Shown piece after piece: positions 1 through 13,475 of a DNA stretch of 64,000 nucleotides. A program made the translations under genes and the position numbers. Positions within the stretch are counted from its first letter, which is position 1. Each line of letters begins with the position of its first letter. Under the pieces are notes generated by a model. That model worked only from the letters and a program-made list of their open reading frames with translations, did no database searches and was not told where the DNA came from. This DNA is from Rhynchosporium graminicola (Eukaryota > Ascomycota > Leotiomycetes > Helotiales > Ploettnerulaceae): NCBI GenBank assembly GCA_900074885.1, contig FJUW01000088.1, forward strand, positions 61,029 through 125,028, read 5' to 3'.

Positions 1-2115
1 ACAACAACGTACTGAATTGAGAAAGGTCGCAGGTGTGGACCGCTGCTGAACGCCAATATGAGACGGCGCTTCACTTACGTCTTCTTTCAAGAAAAAGTTC
101 CTAGAGCTGATTGAAGCCAAAGCTAGTACGCACGGCGCGAAGAGTTCAGATTTCGAGGTTCGGTCCCAGCCATGAACGAAGCGGCCCGTCTCGGCTGACT
201 ATGATCTTTGTCTGAACTCAGGAGTGCTTCCGTACCAATCATGCAGGTAGAAATTCTCCGAGAATTTAAATTGATGATCTGCTGCAGAGATGTTAGCATG
301 ACGCTATCAACTGATTGTAAGGCTAGGCCATGTCGTTGCTGGGGAAATAATCCGCCGCCAGCTATGAATTAGGCAATCCCATCTTCGAGGTTCGACGGCT
401 TGTGACTATTTCTAGCCTGGGATAGACTTGGGGACAAAATGTTGCGTAGCAACCTCAGCTGACTCACACGGAGTCGCCCTCCTTGGCCGGCTAAATATCT
501 GAGATAAGGGGTCTATCAAAGCTTGTTCGGAGATTTTTGAGAGTTTGGGAAATTTGGTGTAGAGTGACAGGTCTGGCTGGCATGACGTACTATTCTCATT
601 CGGGATAGTCTGAAGTCGAAGTCGGATATACGTCGCAAAGTTGCTGAGCGTGCAAATGGTTGTAATGTGGTATGAACTTGGGTATGAATTTAGGTATAAA
701 GCTCTCTGACGAGGTTGTTGCTGATGTAGATTTCCTGTGTTTGATGTGATCTGCATGTTCCGCCTGCTCGTGTGGCGATCCCGAATTCGAAGCGACGACC
801 AATAGTTTCGGTGTCAAAAGGCAGTTGACTGAGCAATACGACCCTTCAAAAAAAAAAAGTAATACAAAAGCAATATACACTGGGAATTTCGGGCCTTCAT
901 ATACGGAAGCACACGTAAACAAATCTCAAGATAATCCCGACGACAATCGGGCAGGTGAGCTTCCGGCGTCCTTCATTGATAGTCATGGCTCTTATTGTTA
1001 CATGGCTCAGAGAATGGTCAGTCGTGACTCTTGATGTTACATGACTTGGAAACAATCATTTGAACGAATGTCATCAGACCACTACGTTCATCTTACCATG
1101 GCATCGGAACAGCCACAGGCCAGGATCTTCAACTTTACATGTGCATGTGGTCACACAGCCATGCAGGGGAGTTTGGTTACTCAAGAGGCTAGTGATTATC
1201 ACACGATCGCACAACGATACTGCACACGCAATAATTTTCTAAGACAAGAGCCGTCGACACCGCACTTGTGATCATACAAACGGCTGTTGCCAAAAAAATT
1301 CTGGTATGTTGACCAATGAGCGAAGTCGCAGGTCCCTTTCACCCGAAGAGGAAACACTTAGTAGAGCACCTCGAAGGAATGGTAATAATTTGCGAAAAAA
1401 ACAAAATTTCATGATTTCTGACTATCAGCATGAACCCCTCATCAAATCCTGGGCTCTCTGATCTCCATATATGTCGGTTCCCTCGGCACACTTGGATGTC
1501 GAGTTTTCCAAATTCCTTTCTTGCCACATCGGCCACGCTTCTCAGAGGTCCGAATCCAATTCACCGATCATCGATCAAGCTCGGTCCTCCAATAATCACA
1601 GGTAATCCTGCGATTTTCAGAAAGGATAATTATCTTCAAATTCGGCCGGACTTTCCATGTACCCATATCAGCGTACGCACATGTCTCTATAGCAATCCAA
1701 TGTTGATGATTAATGAACTAGCAGGTATAATGGAACGGTCTAAAAGCGTCAATGGGTAATCAAATGAGAATTTATCAAGTAATGACAAGCAACATGGCTC
1801 GCTTCCAGCCTCTCAAAGACGTATCTTTGTACAATGAGATTAGCAGTTTGAAGTAGATACATGTACATTGTGCGTAGGTAAACAATCTCACCAGTATAAT
1901 TCGCCCGAACCCCGTACCTTATATCATACATTTTCAGGTATGGAGTATGAGCATCCTGCCATCTTCGTTTACAAAAGAAGAGGTATTCTCAGGTCGTCAA
2001 ACTTTGTAAAGCATTCATTTTTGCTAAGAATGCTACCTAGATCAAGGCTTATGGGATCCACCCTTCAACAGGGTCCTGACTGTGTTCAAAGTACTGCCCT
2101 GACTGCTGTCATCTT
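1..2115. other. gene-poor stretch, nothing supported
   Basis: Only short open frames on both strands with no recognisable domain and no convincing splice pattern. A minus-strand frame near 1339-1536 has a faint short-chain-dehydrogenase flavour but no glycine motif or catalytic residues. It may be eroded DNA flanking the HET relic that follows. Confidence 0.5.
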
Positions 2116-4070
2116 TCAAATTCGTCTAACGTCGTATCCGTATCTGCCAGCAATAATAACACGATGGACAATTATGCCAAGAACCTTATTTCCAATAACG
2201 TCTCTAACAGTTCTCTCTTCACCAAACTCTGCAACGTCTACCGGCCAAGTTTTATGGCCCAGGTCAAGATATTTAGTAGCGACTTCTTCGTTTCCTCGGG
2301 TTCTGATAGGACCAGTAACAGCCCACGAGAACTTATCAGCTCTCAAGTCTAAATGAATTGCGAACTTCTTAATTCAAACCACAGCGTCCTTGAATAAGAG
2401 TCTTCCGAGCTCTTCTGGCGGGTCTATAGAGCCACGTGGCACAGGAATCTTCAGAAAGAAATAATCACCGTCAATCATCAAACTTAGAGCGGTGGAGGGT
2501 GGATCTACGGTATTCCAGTTGTTCACACTTTCAAGTATGTACCCGCTTGTGATAATCGCATCTGCAAAGACGCGACAAAATCTGTCATTCCCAAGCTGGC
2601 TACCCGAGCCCAAGGAGCCATATCTAGCAGCGATCCTTAAGACAGGATTACTCAGGTAGGCTTCTGTTAACGTTAGTAACAGGTGTGCTAAGCTTGGAAG
2701 AATGTTGCGTGATTCTACTGAGTCCACTCGCATGACCTGCTTTTGGGAGCGTGTTGATTGGCAGTGTGCGTTCCTATGAACCAAATACCTACAGCTAATC
2801 CATCCTTACTACATAGGCAATTCAAGTTTGCCTGTCTACCCCTATCTGAATTCCAAGACTTTTGGCCTCCCCTGACATATATAGCTTGATACGGAGGCCC
2901 AAGTCGGTCATCTCGTACGTCAGAATATCAGCCAGAGGATCGACGACGATGTCACCACAACTGGAAAAGCTATCAGGGGACTTTGCAAACGGTCCCTCGA
3001 CAACAGATGCGTTACCGTGACCAATCCATGCGAATATAGAATGATCGACCGAGTATTTGACAATTTCGAGCTGAAGCTTTTAAATTCGTCAGCTCGCCAT
3101 ACTGAGGCATCTCTGGGGACGTTTGGAAAAGAAAACAGGTAACCCGCTGGGCTGAAATTTGAATCTACAACAGCGGGTCACTCACTCTAAGGAAGGCTTG
3201 GTCTCCTCCTCACCATATTTGAAACCCCGAATGATTAGCGTATGTTTACCCGCTTAATAAAAACCTCGAAATCTTCGTCCGCCGCATTGCGTTTGCAAGA
3301 AACGTGAGCAGGCCATGCAAGACAGAATATCAACTTGCAACATCGACATTGAAACATCAAAAACTCCCAGGAGAGAATATGCTCTGTCTTCAGCTCTTTT
3401 TGTCTGTCTTTCTGAAGCCCAAGACATAGTTTGAGCTATGCTATAATGACTTAATGTTCGCTGATACTCGATGAGAACATCTGAAGGAATAGCAGTTCGC
3501 CGTTCAATTATCGACGCCAAATTAGATCTTGATCCTAGCTCTACCCAATTGCGGCCGAGAAATACGACATTGGAGGGTGCTATGAGCTCCTGGAGCGTCC
3601 AATCCCGTGTGAACTATCGACTTTCGCCAAGTCGGCTAAGACTAGAGTTGGACTCGGAGTCATCCAGGAATGCGTAACACTCAGCCGTGTCTTGATACCA
3701 TCTAAACATAGAGTTGATTGTTTCGGATAGTTCAGAGCTATTTGTCTTGTCTCTGCAGCAAGTATCGACCCATAACTACTTGTAGCCGTCCCTAAATGCT
3801 TGGGCACAGCACCGCTCGATTTTGTGTTATCCAGCTTTGCCTTGAATGTCCAACACAACTTTTCGAGCCGGTGTATCACGGAAGTCAAAAGGGAGATTCG
3901 TTCGGTTTTGATGACCGACTTCTTGAGCCTGTGCATCACGGCGGGTGAAAGCACCATTGGCTGGGATTTGGAGATTGAGAATATCTTGCAAGGAAACCTC
4001 TTCATCACTCCAAGTATGAGACTGTAAGAATTAAGGTTCGAGCAGACTCAATATTTCGAAGGAACACAGA
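2116..4070 (-). pseudogene. decayed HET-domain (heterokaryon incompatibility) gene
   Basis: HET-domain proteins trigger cell death after fusion of incompatible fungal individuals. Read on the minus strand from about 4015, the conserved blocks appear in order in one frame: SHTWSDEEVSLQDI, KIERCCAQAFRDGYK, LWVDTCCRDKTNSSELSE, FTRDWTLQELIAPSNVVFLG, and a MSWASERQTKRAEDRAYSLL block near 3350-3430. The frame is broken by stop codons at 3827-3829, 3776-3778 and 3614-3616. The last of these sits where family members have Trp before FTR, so TGG became TAG. Downstream, around 2880-3090, another frame keeps the HET-type segment VDHSIFAW. An acceptor-like TTACAG precedes SHTW, so a first exon once lay upstream, but I cannot identify it. 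The segment 2116-2790 is open in pieces and probably the old C-terminal region. Confidence 0.8.
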
Positions 4071-4079
4071 GAGATCGTC

Positions 4080-5187
4080 GAGCACTGGGAAAAATCCAAC
4101 CTCAATATACCAGTATCGCGTTGGGAGGGAGGTCATCTCCCATAAATGAGCGCAACGCCAAAGTAGATGTATCGAGTAGCCACATGGCGACGTGATGTAA
4201 GCCCGAGCAGAAATCCAGTTCTGACACCAAGTAGTAGCGCCTCGACGAATGTGTGAACTTGGCAAGACTTGCTGATTGATTTCGAAAGATTGTCTGGTGT
4301 CGACCAAGTCGTCACCGGTTAGACGCCCAAATGCGCCTCCTGCATTGTGCTCCAAACCCCTGAAATAGCCGAGAGGTGCTTCTGAATAAAAAATACTCAA
4401 AGACTGCCAAAGAGTAGCCTGTATGATCTACTCAATTTGTCAGTGTTGATAGGCCAGCAGCCTATTTAGATGAAGCCCTTTCTGGTGTATCAAGAAGTCA
4501 ATAGAAACATTCGGCCCTCTGTCTGTTCTGCGATTGCAAGGCGGATTCATTCTGAGAAGCAACAAGGCTGGCGACCGCCGTTCATGCCACATGCTGAAAA
4601 ATCGAGAGACATCAGTGATACGAAATAAATCGAAGCTTTAAACACTACAATCGGCAGCCCAATATCAATTTAAAGAGCATACCTGACTCAGGTTCAAGGT
4701 ACAGGGGTATATCAGATGCTGCGAGGAAGATCTCGCCCTCCGAAACCCTTGCATGTTGCCTAGAAAATAGACGAGGCCATGGCGCTTCTCAGTCCAGTCA
4801 AATCGATTTCATTCTTACAATTGCCGTTCTGGGATGAGAACCCTGCGGTAAGCAGGCGTAGGGCAGTGGGAGTCCTCCGATATTCAAACTGAGAGGGGTT
4901 CCTATTTCTTTAATCATCAAGACCACTCAGCAGCCTTTGGACTAAGGTCAATGTCAGCTGAGTATGAGGTGTCTAGTGAACACTATGCCCCAACCTGACG
5001 ATCCACACTCAAGCAGCCCGAAATCTTCAGGCTCTTGTGAATACAAGCAGCCGGGCAGATCCATTCAGCGTTGTATTCAAGTGCTGTAGTGTAGTGCGCC
5101 GAAGTTCTCTCGCTTACCGACGTCAATCCCAACAACTGCGTTTCCTCCTTCTCACCCCACAATTGTAGTCCTCTGGGTCTAGTTCAT
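4080..5187. other. intergenic region before the zinc-finger gene
   Basis: It contains the probable lost first exon of the HET relic near its left edge and the 5' flank of the zinc-finger gene. No other feature is supported. Confidence 0.5.
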
Positions 5188-6616
5188 ATGGTTTCTCTCT
5201 CCACCGAATCAGTTCAGAAGCTGGCATTGCTCAGGTTCCGAGCTACGGGGACCGGCTTTAAGATTGTTGCGTTCTCCCAATCATATGCATACAACCCGAA
5301 TGATCCGCTCGAACCTTGCCGGTTTGAGGCTCTATGTCGTCTGAAATCAATAGCCGAATTCAGTTCTTCATTACCCGAGTATGTGGCGCCTTCGCCAGAT
5401 GGTAAAGATCTTGCAACTACTCTAGAACTGCTGAATGATTGGTAAGAAACTTCCTTCCAAAGCTGTGTTTTGTTCGGAGTCGAGAATCGAGTACCCAGCC
5501 TCTTTTTACACATCACTACAAGCTGAGACTGGTAATCTTCCCTCATTAAGTCAAGCACTAACATTATAAAGGCTTCTAGTATCAAGCGATATCCTAGACG
5601 AGATCCAAAATCTAAATGCTGAAGATCTCTCCCCCGTGGGCGCTCGAATGGTCGACTTCCTCTCAGAAGTAATGCAACCTCATACATCAATCGACGCGAT
5701 TCGACCTTCCAAAATTAACAGACCAGCACCCACCGCCGCCCAAAATCAGAGAGCCAAAGTCCAAACCGTGCTCGACTGGTTCGAAGACTGTAATGCTTGG
5801 ATCCTCGACATCAAGCACGACCTCGAGCAAAGCTGGCTACAAGAGGGCTCGCAAACAGACATCCGTCTGCCGGATATCTATACACCGCTCAATACTTTCC
5901 TGTTCGCGCCCGCTATCCATTTCATCCAATGGCTGCTGTATTATTGGCGTCGACATGCAACAAAATCTCACGCTCTCCCATTCGAGCAGACCGCCATCGC
6001 GCCATACACGCCCAACTACCTCATCCCGTTCCGGCAACACTTCTATCATGATTCTGATCAGGATTCCACCTCTATTCCTTCAATATATGCTCTCCGGTTC
6101 TTCAAAGCGTCAAGGTATCCCGTGAGAGGCAGTTGGGGATCAAAAGAGATCCACGACGTCGTATGTGGTCTCCTGGACGAGAACATGCAAATAGCACATC
6201 GTCGAACCTTCAACCAGGCCGTCATGATCAATGCGCAACTATCTCGACAACATCTCGCGTCCAGCATCAATGGATCTTCTACATCTCTCGAACCAGGTAC
6301 ACCAAGAACGCAAGCTCCGTTATTGCCAACGAGGGACTCGTCTCAGAGCCAGGAAGAGCAAAGTCCGAGTCCGTCGTCGATCGAGGTAGAAACGGAGACC
6401 GCGACTTATACATGTACATCGTGTATCACACCGACGTGTTTCACGCTTGCGAAGGACTTGAAGAGACATGTTGATAGTATCCACTCACGACCAAAGTTCT
6501 ACTGCGAGATGCGGGCCTGTAGTAGGTCGGAAGGGAAAGGGAGACCGTTCAACCGAATGGATAACCTTGTAAGGCATGTTAGGAGTAGGCATGGCAAAAA
6601 CGTGTATAAAGTATAG
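5188..6616 (+). CDS. C2H2-type zinc-finger protein
   Basis: Two exons, 5188-5441 and 5572-6616, give a 432-residue protein. The intron of 130 nt begins GTAAGA, has a CACTAAC branch site and ends AAAG. This junction keeps phase and joins ...ELLNDW to LLVSSDILDEI. The N-terminal two thirds is a helical region with no domain I can name. After a Ser/Gln-rich linker (about residues 300-340) come two C2H2-like fingers. The first starts CTSC and ends with the RHVDSIH pair. The second runs from YCEMRAC to RHVRSRH, with the FNRMDNLVRH core typical of fungal C2H2 factors. It is likely a nuclear DNA-binding regulator, but the target is unknown. The C-terminus ends soon after the second finger. Confidence 0.8.
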
Positions 6617-7608
6617 CCATGGTGAGAGAGTGGTCTCGGGGGCTTGTTTTGGTACTGTATTTGACCGAAGATAAATTCGTCTGGTGGCTCTGCTAGAGGA
6701 GAGATTGTGAAGTAATCTGCTGCTGAAGGAGAACATGGTTGGTTGGCGCTACTATGTGGCGGAAAGTGCATAGAGCATATGGCATCGGCGTCTGGTGTAG
6801 CAGGTTCTGAAATGGACAGTATTTGATCAAGAGAAGCTTTTGAATATTATGTCACTTAACATGTCTTCTTTCTAGGATATGACATCAAACCGTTTCGAGA
6901 AAGCACTTGCTGGAGAGTAACAAGGTGATACGAGCCGAGTATTGCCATCAAGGATCACGCAATTTCTGAATCACACGATTCTGCATAGCTTTTCTGTGGT
7001 CTTTCTTTAAAAGCCTCACTATACATTCGGTGCCATTCAGTCCCAAATCGATTCCTACTACCGACTACCGCCTATTTTGTCTGACTGACCTAATGAATAG
7101 ACGTTTACCTATGAAGCTAGCCTGCTGCCTATGAGGTGTACATCATTACATACAAAAACATGATTTATTCAAACGATCCGCTTTTGCTTGCTTGCACGCT
7201 CCAAAAAAAGCTTCATCAATTTCCCGAAACATCAAACAAAGAGGTGGGCAGACATTGCTGCGTCGATGATCTATTCTGTCTTGCGAGCAAAATGCCAACA
7301 CAGACTATGCTAGGACGATTATTTACAAACACAAAAGGGACGGAAATGCGAGGAAGCTTGTGATCGATGAGATCTGGTATCTGGTGTAGCATGTTGCGGT
7401 GTGACAGATTTTCACTTTCTCGACAGCGCGAGGAAGGAGAAATAGTACAAGGTATTACATATTCAAGAGGTAGGAAGGCAAAGTGGTATGTCGTGACACG
7501 TGTGTTGACGTGTGTCGTGAGTGAAGTATAAGCAAGAGAGAGTGTCCTTGTATATCTTGTGAAGCGGACGAGGCATGTGTAGTTATGGAGTGTAGGTAGA
7601 GAGTGTTC
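6617..7608. other. intergenic region between convergent genes
   Basis: 3' flanks of the zinc-finger gene (+) and the ADF-H gene (-). Only short frames with no domain; nothing else seen. Confidence 0.5.
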
Positions 7609-10600
7609 TCATTGGCCGTAGGCAGCCCAGATTCGATGTGCGTCTTGCAGAACTGGAAATTATGTTAGTCATGACGCGAAAAGAGGTGGTCTACGAGACT
7701 CACTGTCAAGAAGTCTCCCCTGGCCAGCACGATCCTCACATGCGACTTGTAACGCACCACCTTCGATAAAGTCCAGTAGAACGCTATTTGGTAATTCTTG
7801 CATGTCGACGTCGGGAACGGATGGCGTTCTGAACTCGCCAAGATGAAAGCGGCGAGTTGCTCCTCCAGCTTTGTCGCGGCCGTTTCCGTGTGCAGTTAAA
7901 GCGGGGGAAATAATCAGGAATCCCTGTGAGTCCAGGAGCATCGCTCTCCGCTTCCAAAGCAAGCTGTCTGGAAACTGAACGTTAACATCCCCAATGTCAA
8001 CGCTATTCGACGACATGGAGTTGTTCGATGGGTATGACGAGGCCATTGACTGCGTATCGCTGTTGTGAAATGGCTCAGATTCTTCGCGAACAGTCGGGGA
8101 GATGACATGTGCAAGGGTTTTGCGGCTCATTGATATTCCGGAAGACATTCGTTGCATCATCCGACTTGCTCTGTTCGACTTCTTGTCAGACTTCTCCTCG
8201 CCAGTAGACGATAATGAGCCAGCTGTAGGCGGCGGGGAGCGAGACTTGGCGGGATCACGACTCGATGTTGAGTGACGACTGCTGATTGACATAGGCCTTT
8301 GGCGTGCGGGGGAAGCGTGCACTGAAGGTGGACGAGAGGATGGTTTCAAGGAAGGGGATGGTGCTGCTGCTTCGATGGTCATAGACCTACGGCGTTCGGA
8401 AAACGAGGCTTTGCGATCACTGATCATATCTCTGATCATGGTGATCGAAGATCTTCTTTCTTTCGATGTTGTCGCCCTGGAAGAGCTTGACATGCGCCTC
8501 TCTTTGGAATGTCGTCGTTCATGTATCGTCTCCTTTGGGGACTGAACAATGGCCTTCTGATGATCTATTACTAAAGGCGACTGCTTCAAGTCCAAAGGGG
8601 CGTATTCAGAAGGATCCTTCCCAAGCTCCGATTTTGATGGAAATGGTTGTAAAGGATCTCGAATTATTCGGGCCGTTACAGATATAGACTCTGGACGTGA
8701 CCTAGCTGGCGAAGTTGTCGGTATGCCTTCTGACTTGAACGCATCCAGCCGACTTCTGACAGACCCAGATCTATCCCGGTGCTTGGTTGTATCTGGCGAC
8801 GATTCTGGAGAATTGGAAGGGGAATTTCTTGTTATTGAGTTCGCGCGCTCCGCCACAGACGGAGACTTGCCCCGACCAGTGCCCTTGCGTACTGAGAAGA
8901 AGGCGGGAGATGAGCCTGGTGGAGGTCCGGTTGTCCCTGTGGGGTTTGCGCCAGGAGCCAAGCTTTGCAGCTTCTCCAGTGCCTTGATTCGTTGCGAGAT
9001 TCCAGATCCAAGGTTGACTTTCTTGGCCAAAGGCTTACTCGGCTGCTGGCTGATACGATCGAGATATGCTGCACCTGCAGATACAGATCTTGAAGGTGGT
9101 CGCTCATTGGAGGGTGGCAACAGTGTATCGGGTTTCTCTTTCCGCAGGGAGGTTGAAAGTACACGAGAGAATCTGCTCATTTCTTCATTCCGTTTCTTCG
9201 GACTTGTAGACACAGGACCAATGGGTGATTTCGAAACCGAGACTGGCTGAGCCTCTTGAACCACTGCTGAAGACAACTCATCCATATAATCGTCGTCTGA
9301 TGAAAAGGTAGCCACGGAATTGGTACGAATGCAACCGATGACATCAGTGTCTGTTCGGATAGGGTCAAGAGCCTTACGTCTATGTAGTCTAGGGCCGAAC
9401 ACATCTTGACTATCGTCGCCTGTGGAGAATGTGCTGTCAACAGGTGACTTCTCTAGGGAAATTTCTGGCTCAATCTCATTGGCAGGAAGATCTCTAATTG
9501 ACTCATCGGGCTCCTCTTCAGACCCTTGAACATTGAAACTAGATGTTATAACTTTCACACTTTTCGACTGTGAAAGCAGCTCTTGCTCGTCTGGCACAAA
9601 CTCGGACTCGATCTTCGAATTCTGAGAATTTGACTGCTCCTTTGGTAATCCCAGAGGAGAGCTGATCTCAATCCCAGGAGTACTCAAGGCTGTTGCTTCT
9701 ACTTCGGTTTGCAGTATTTCGTTTACGGGCGTCCTCTGCATGAATTGTGCTTCTGGCGCGGGTTGCTCTTCAATCTCTTTCTCTTCATTTACTGTTGGCA
9801 CAATTTGAGTAGGTTCCTTCCCGATGTCAGATGGATTGTAAACTGTAGGTGGAAGTCGTTCAAGCTGTTCTTCCGCATGTTCAAGAGGGATTACGGGAAT
9901 ATTGCTCTTGTTAGCAGCCGAAGTAGTTTCTTCGTTGTCTAAACTGACATCTTCTGTCTCATCTCTAACATGCGGCTCTTGTTTAACAGACTGTTTGTGG
10001 CTGTTAAGCACCGTCCCGTCGTTACAGTCCGATATTGATGAAGCCCTAGTTGATTGAGCCTTTTCTGAGGGGCCAACAGGTGATACAGGATAAGAACTTG
10101 ATCGAGTTGCATCCGATTCGCCTGTTCGGAGAGCCGAATTGACATCAAATGCAATACCAGTGTCTTCTGCTTTTGCAAGAATGGTCAACTTAGACCGGGT
10201 ATCTTCCGATTCTCTGAGATCACCAGTTGGCAACTCATCATGCAAGATTGCTGAGTTTACCAGAGCGTCTGATTGGCTTTCAGGTGCTGGATCAGCGGGC
10301 TTCACAGCCTCCATCCTTTTCTTGTTGCGGAGTTGCATTGCTTTCATCAAACGCGCCTTCTCAGGTGTCATGATTGACTGTTTTGGGCCCGTACTCGGTG
10401 TTGGCGAATTCAATGGAGGTAATACCAAAAGCTCCGAGCTCGTATTTGGCCGTCCACCGCTGGTATGGGGCCTCGTCTGTACAGACACAATTGGCAAAAG
10501 CGTCGAGTCCGATGTTGAGGGCGGCGAGATTTTCATAGTAGGTGGTGGTTCTGAAGGGTCGTCCGGCTTTGGTCTACTCTTCTCTTTCGTTGAACCTTTA

Positions 10601-11610
10601 GAAAACAATTTTAATCCTGCGGGGAGCGTCGACACTGGACGATAGTATGCACCTGAAGTGTGCGGTCTTCCTCCAACATCCAACGATGGTCTTGGGCCTA
10701 ATTTCACTTTAGGTCGTCCGGTGTTCGAGTTATACGACGAGTAGCTGTACAGGTCAGGTCGGGTAGACTGCGAGGATTTTCGTCGTTCGGTTGGAGAATA
10801 TGGCCTCGAATCGTTAATCTCAGATTCGTTCAAAGACGAGGTATACAATCCTGTCTCAGAGACCACAGAATTAAAGCTAGTGGATGGCTGGAGACCATCT
10901 GGTATTTCTGCGGGATCTGGCAGGGGTAAAGGTAGCCCCGAAAGTGAAGTTGATGTTTTGGCAGTCGGAGGTCGTTCTTCCGGTACTGTCGATTGTCTCG
11001 TCGCACGAGTCTCTTCCTCAGCATCTTCTGCAATCTCCATCAGACGCCTCCGCCGCAAAGAACTTGTAGAGGAGGATGCTGATCCAGATGCAGTATGTAG
11101 AGAACACGCAGCAGAGAGAGCCGTGTCTCGTAGTTCCTTCGCAGTTGTGATTGGAAATACAGTATCGTGTGGGGAGAACCGCTCTGTGACAGCGTTGAAG
11201 TGTACGGTTACTCGAGCTGTAAAAACGTCAAATTCGCCCAACGGTTGTTAGTTTCACCTTCGAGATAAAACTTACCTTGCACCAGTCTAGAGCATTCTTC
11301 CGGCAAATATTTAATAACCACGTTTCTTCTCCTATATCGCAGAAACCCATATAGCGGCGAATTCTCCTCAAATTGTGCAATCGCATTTCGAATTTCTACG
11401 ATCCCTCCGTTTCCTCTTCCTAACAGTTCAATTTCGTCTCGAGAAGCGTATTTGAGTAAGAACCTTTGAATCTACAGGTTAGTCTTTTTTGGCTATTGTT
11501 TGTCCTAAGCTCGCGCATCGCAGGAATAAAGCTTACCATCCTCCTAGTTCTGCTACCGCCGCATCATGAGCTTCTTTGATCTTTAGATCATCCAAGCCAT
11601 TCAGCGACAT
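7609..11610 (-). CDS. large ADF-H (cofilin/coactosin-like) domain protein, Ser-rich
   Basis: Four exons on the minus strand (11610-11537, 11463-11276, 11216-7704, 7652-7609) give 1272 residues. The first about 130 residues form an actin-depolymerising-factor homology domain of the coactosin/drebrin class. It starts MSLNGLDDLKIKEAHD, continues through GFLRYRRRNVVIKYLPEECS, and ends after ARVTVHFNAVTERF. The middle 1000 residues are disordered, rich in Ser, Pro and Thr, with many basic phosphosite-like runs (RRHSKERRMSSSSR and similar). The last about 100 residues are ordered again: WKRRAMLLDSQGFLIISPAL, then RRFHLGEFRTP, like a small PH-type sheet. A final 44-nt exon encodes ILQDAHRIWAAYGQ. 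The intron phases agree throughout. It probably binds F-actin at the cortex and is regulated by phosphorylation. I cannot assign a standard gene name. Confidence 0.85.
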
Positions 11611-13475
11611 TGCCCTGCAATTGTGTTTCCTGCGCGGATTACCGTGTTACTGTGGTTCGAAGTTGAGTCTACTAGCATTTGTTGTATCGCTTTCAGGGGT
11701 ACACGGCTGGAACATTGATACGGCGATGGGCAATCCAGCTCCTCTGCCGCTGGCAGACTCTGGACGTGGATTATCCAAAGCAAAGAGTCGTCTGGTCGTG
11801 GAAGAGGATGAGACGATAGATAATTCTGTCTCGATCTGTCTGAACTGACCTGCGTCCTGCAGTCTTCAACGGTGAAGATGCGCCGGCACGATCCCCTGGG
11901 AAGAGGAACAGTTGGAATTGTCTCCAGATTATCGGGGATTAGCGTGGAGACCAGGGGATGTAATTAGAGGCTAGCCGATATGATATGATATGATTTGATA
12001 TGATATGATCAAGGATACGGCGATTTAGATGTTTGTTGGCCCTGCGATAGCGCGAATGTCTCGACATTGAAAGTTGTTTGCTAGAGGGACAGTCAGGTCT
12101 GGGAATGTCTTCAATCGAGATCTGCTACATAAGACCTGTTTGCTTCATTGATTCATGCACAGTGATTTCCTTAGCACATGCACCACCGCTTTGACCTCAT
12201 CTTCCCTTCAAAACGCACAGTTCTCTACCCATCTTCTAGGTAGTGTTCTTAGGAGATGTCCAACAACCCAATGAGAAGCCATATTGTCTTCTGGACGTTG
12301 AGACCCTCTGCTCTCCACAGACCCTCATAATCGGTCCAAGATCCAGATCACATGTGGAATTGCCGCGTTACATTCCCAGGGACGGGGGTTCGGACGAAAG
12401 ATTGGATGTTGTTAGTATACTGAGGGTACTAAGTCAAACCAAAAGAATCCAAAGAGTCTGGGGTTTCCAACTTGGACTGGGGTGTCCCGGATGACTCGTT
12501 TCTATCTGTCCCAATAGCAAAGATCGGATCAAGCTGTCATGTAATCATGCACCACGCCTGCACGTTTGCGCTCGTGCTTCCCGCCGTCCCAACACCTGTC
12601 AGAGCAGAAACCTTCTTACGGCATAAGACGGTCTGTTAAACCAAAGACATACCGATCCCACTCCGTAGACCCGTGAAGCAAAGCCTATTTCGCGAAACCG
12701 TTATTATACCAAATAGTGAGTGACTGGACATATTGTTTGGAAATAAACAAAAATCATTTCATGAAAGGACGCTCTACTTAGAGAAGGTTGCGATTCACTA
12801 TGAGCTTCCCAAAGTAGAAATTGTAAACGAATTTGAGCAACCTCGATTTTCTGATGGAATGTCAGATGAGCCCGTGAGCATTTTGCTTTTCTCGCTGAAG
12901 AAGATTGTTGCAAGTCTAGAGGAAAACGGAAGGTATCTCGAAGCGGGCGGGGGAGGCCAGATGTAAGGTATTTTCGACTCCGTAAGTAATACTCCTGAGG
13001 TAGAGAGGTCTTTCTATCTCCAGAAAACCTCCTTTGTGACCGAGAACGTGCTAGCGCCGTTTCGCCTCCTTCGGCTACTTGTGGCTCTTTTTGCCTCCAG
13101 ACTCCAGTCTTTTTGCCATTTTAGTGTGGCACCAGATTGATATACGTGCTATAAGTATGTCCCAGCTAACTACAGGGGATTTCAGCTCTGTCTTTCTAGA
13201 AACTGAGCCATCGTGGAAAGAGTCTGAGCTAAGATCTGCTACAGTAGCTTGACTATACTCAAACATCCTCGCCAGCTCCCTTTTCCCCGACATCAAGATC
13301 AGATATCGAATTTCTCTTCCAATTTCCACTTACGGATTCCGTTTATTACTTGCGAAGTCAAGGGGGAATGTTCATCCGATATATCCATCAACATCTGGAT
13401 TTTCCATCGGTAATTCATCAGCCGGAAGCGCAAACTCCTCATTGCTGTCATGTAATGCCGTCTGTTCACCTGAGC
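11611..13475. other. intergenic region with a small pentanucleotide repeat
   Basis: 5' flank of the ADF-H gene, then sequence without supported genes. A degenerate GATAT-type repeat lies at 11977-12010. Short open frames near 12733-12966 and 13075-13329 have no recognisable domain. Confidence 0.5.

Noticed and set aside
1339..1640. Short-chain dehydrogenase fragment on the minus strand
   Set aside because: Only a short VADVARKEFGKLDI-like stretch; no nucleotide-binding glycine motif or catalytic Tyr/Lys nearby.
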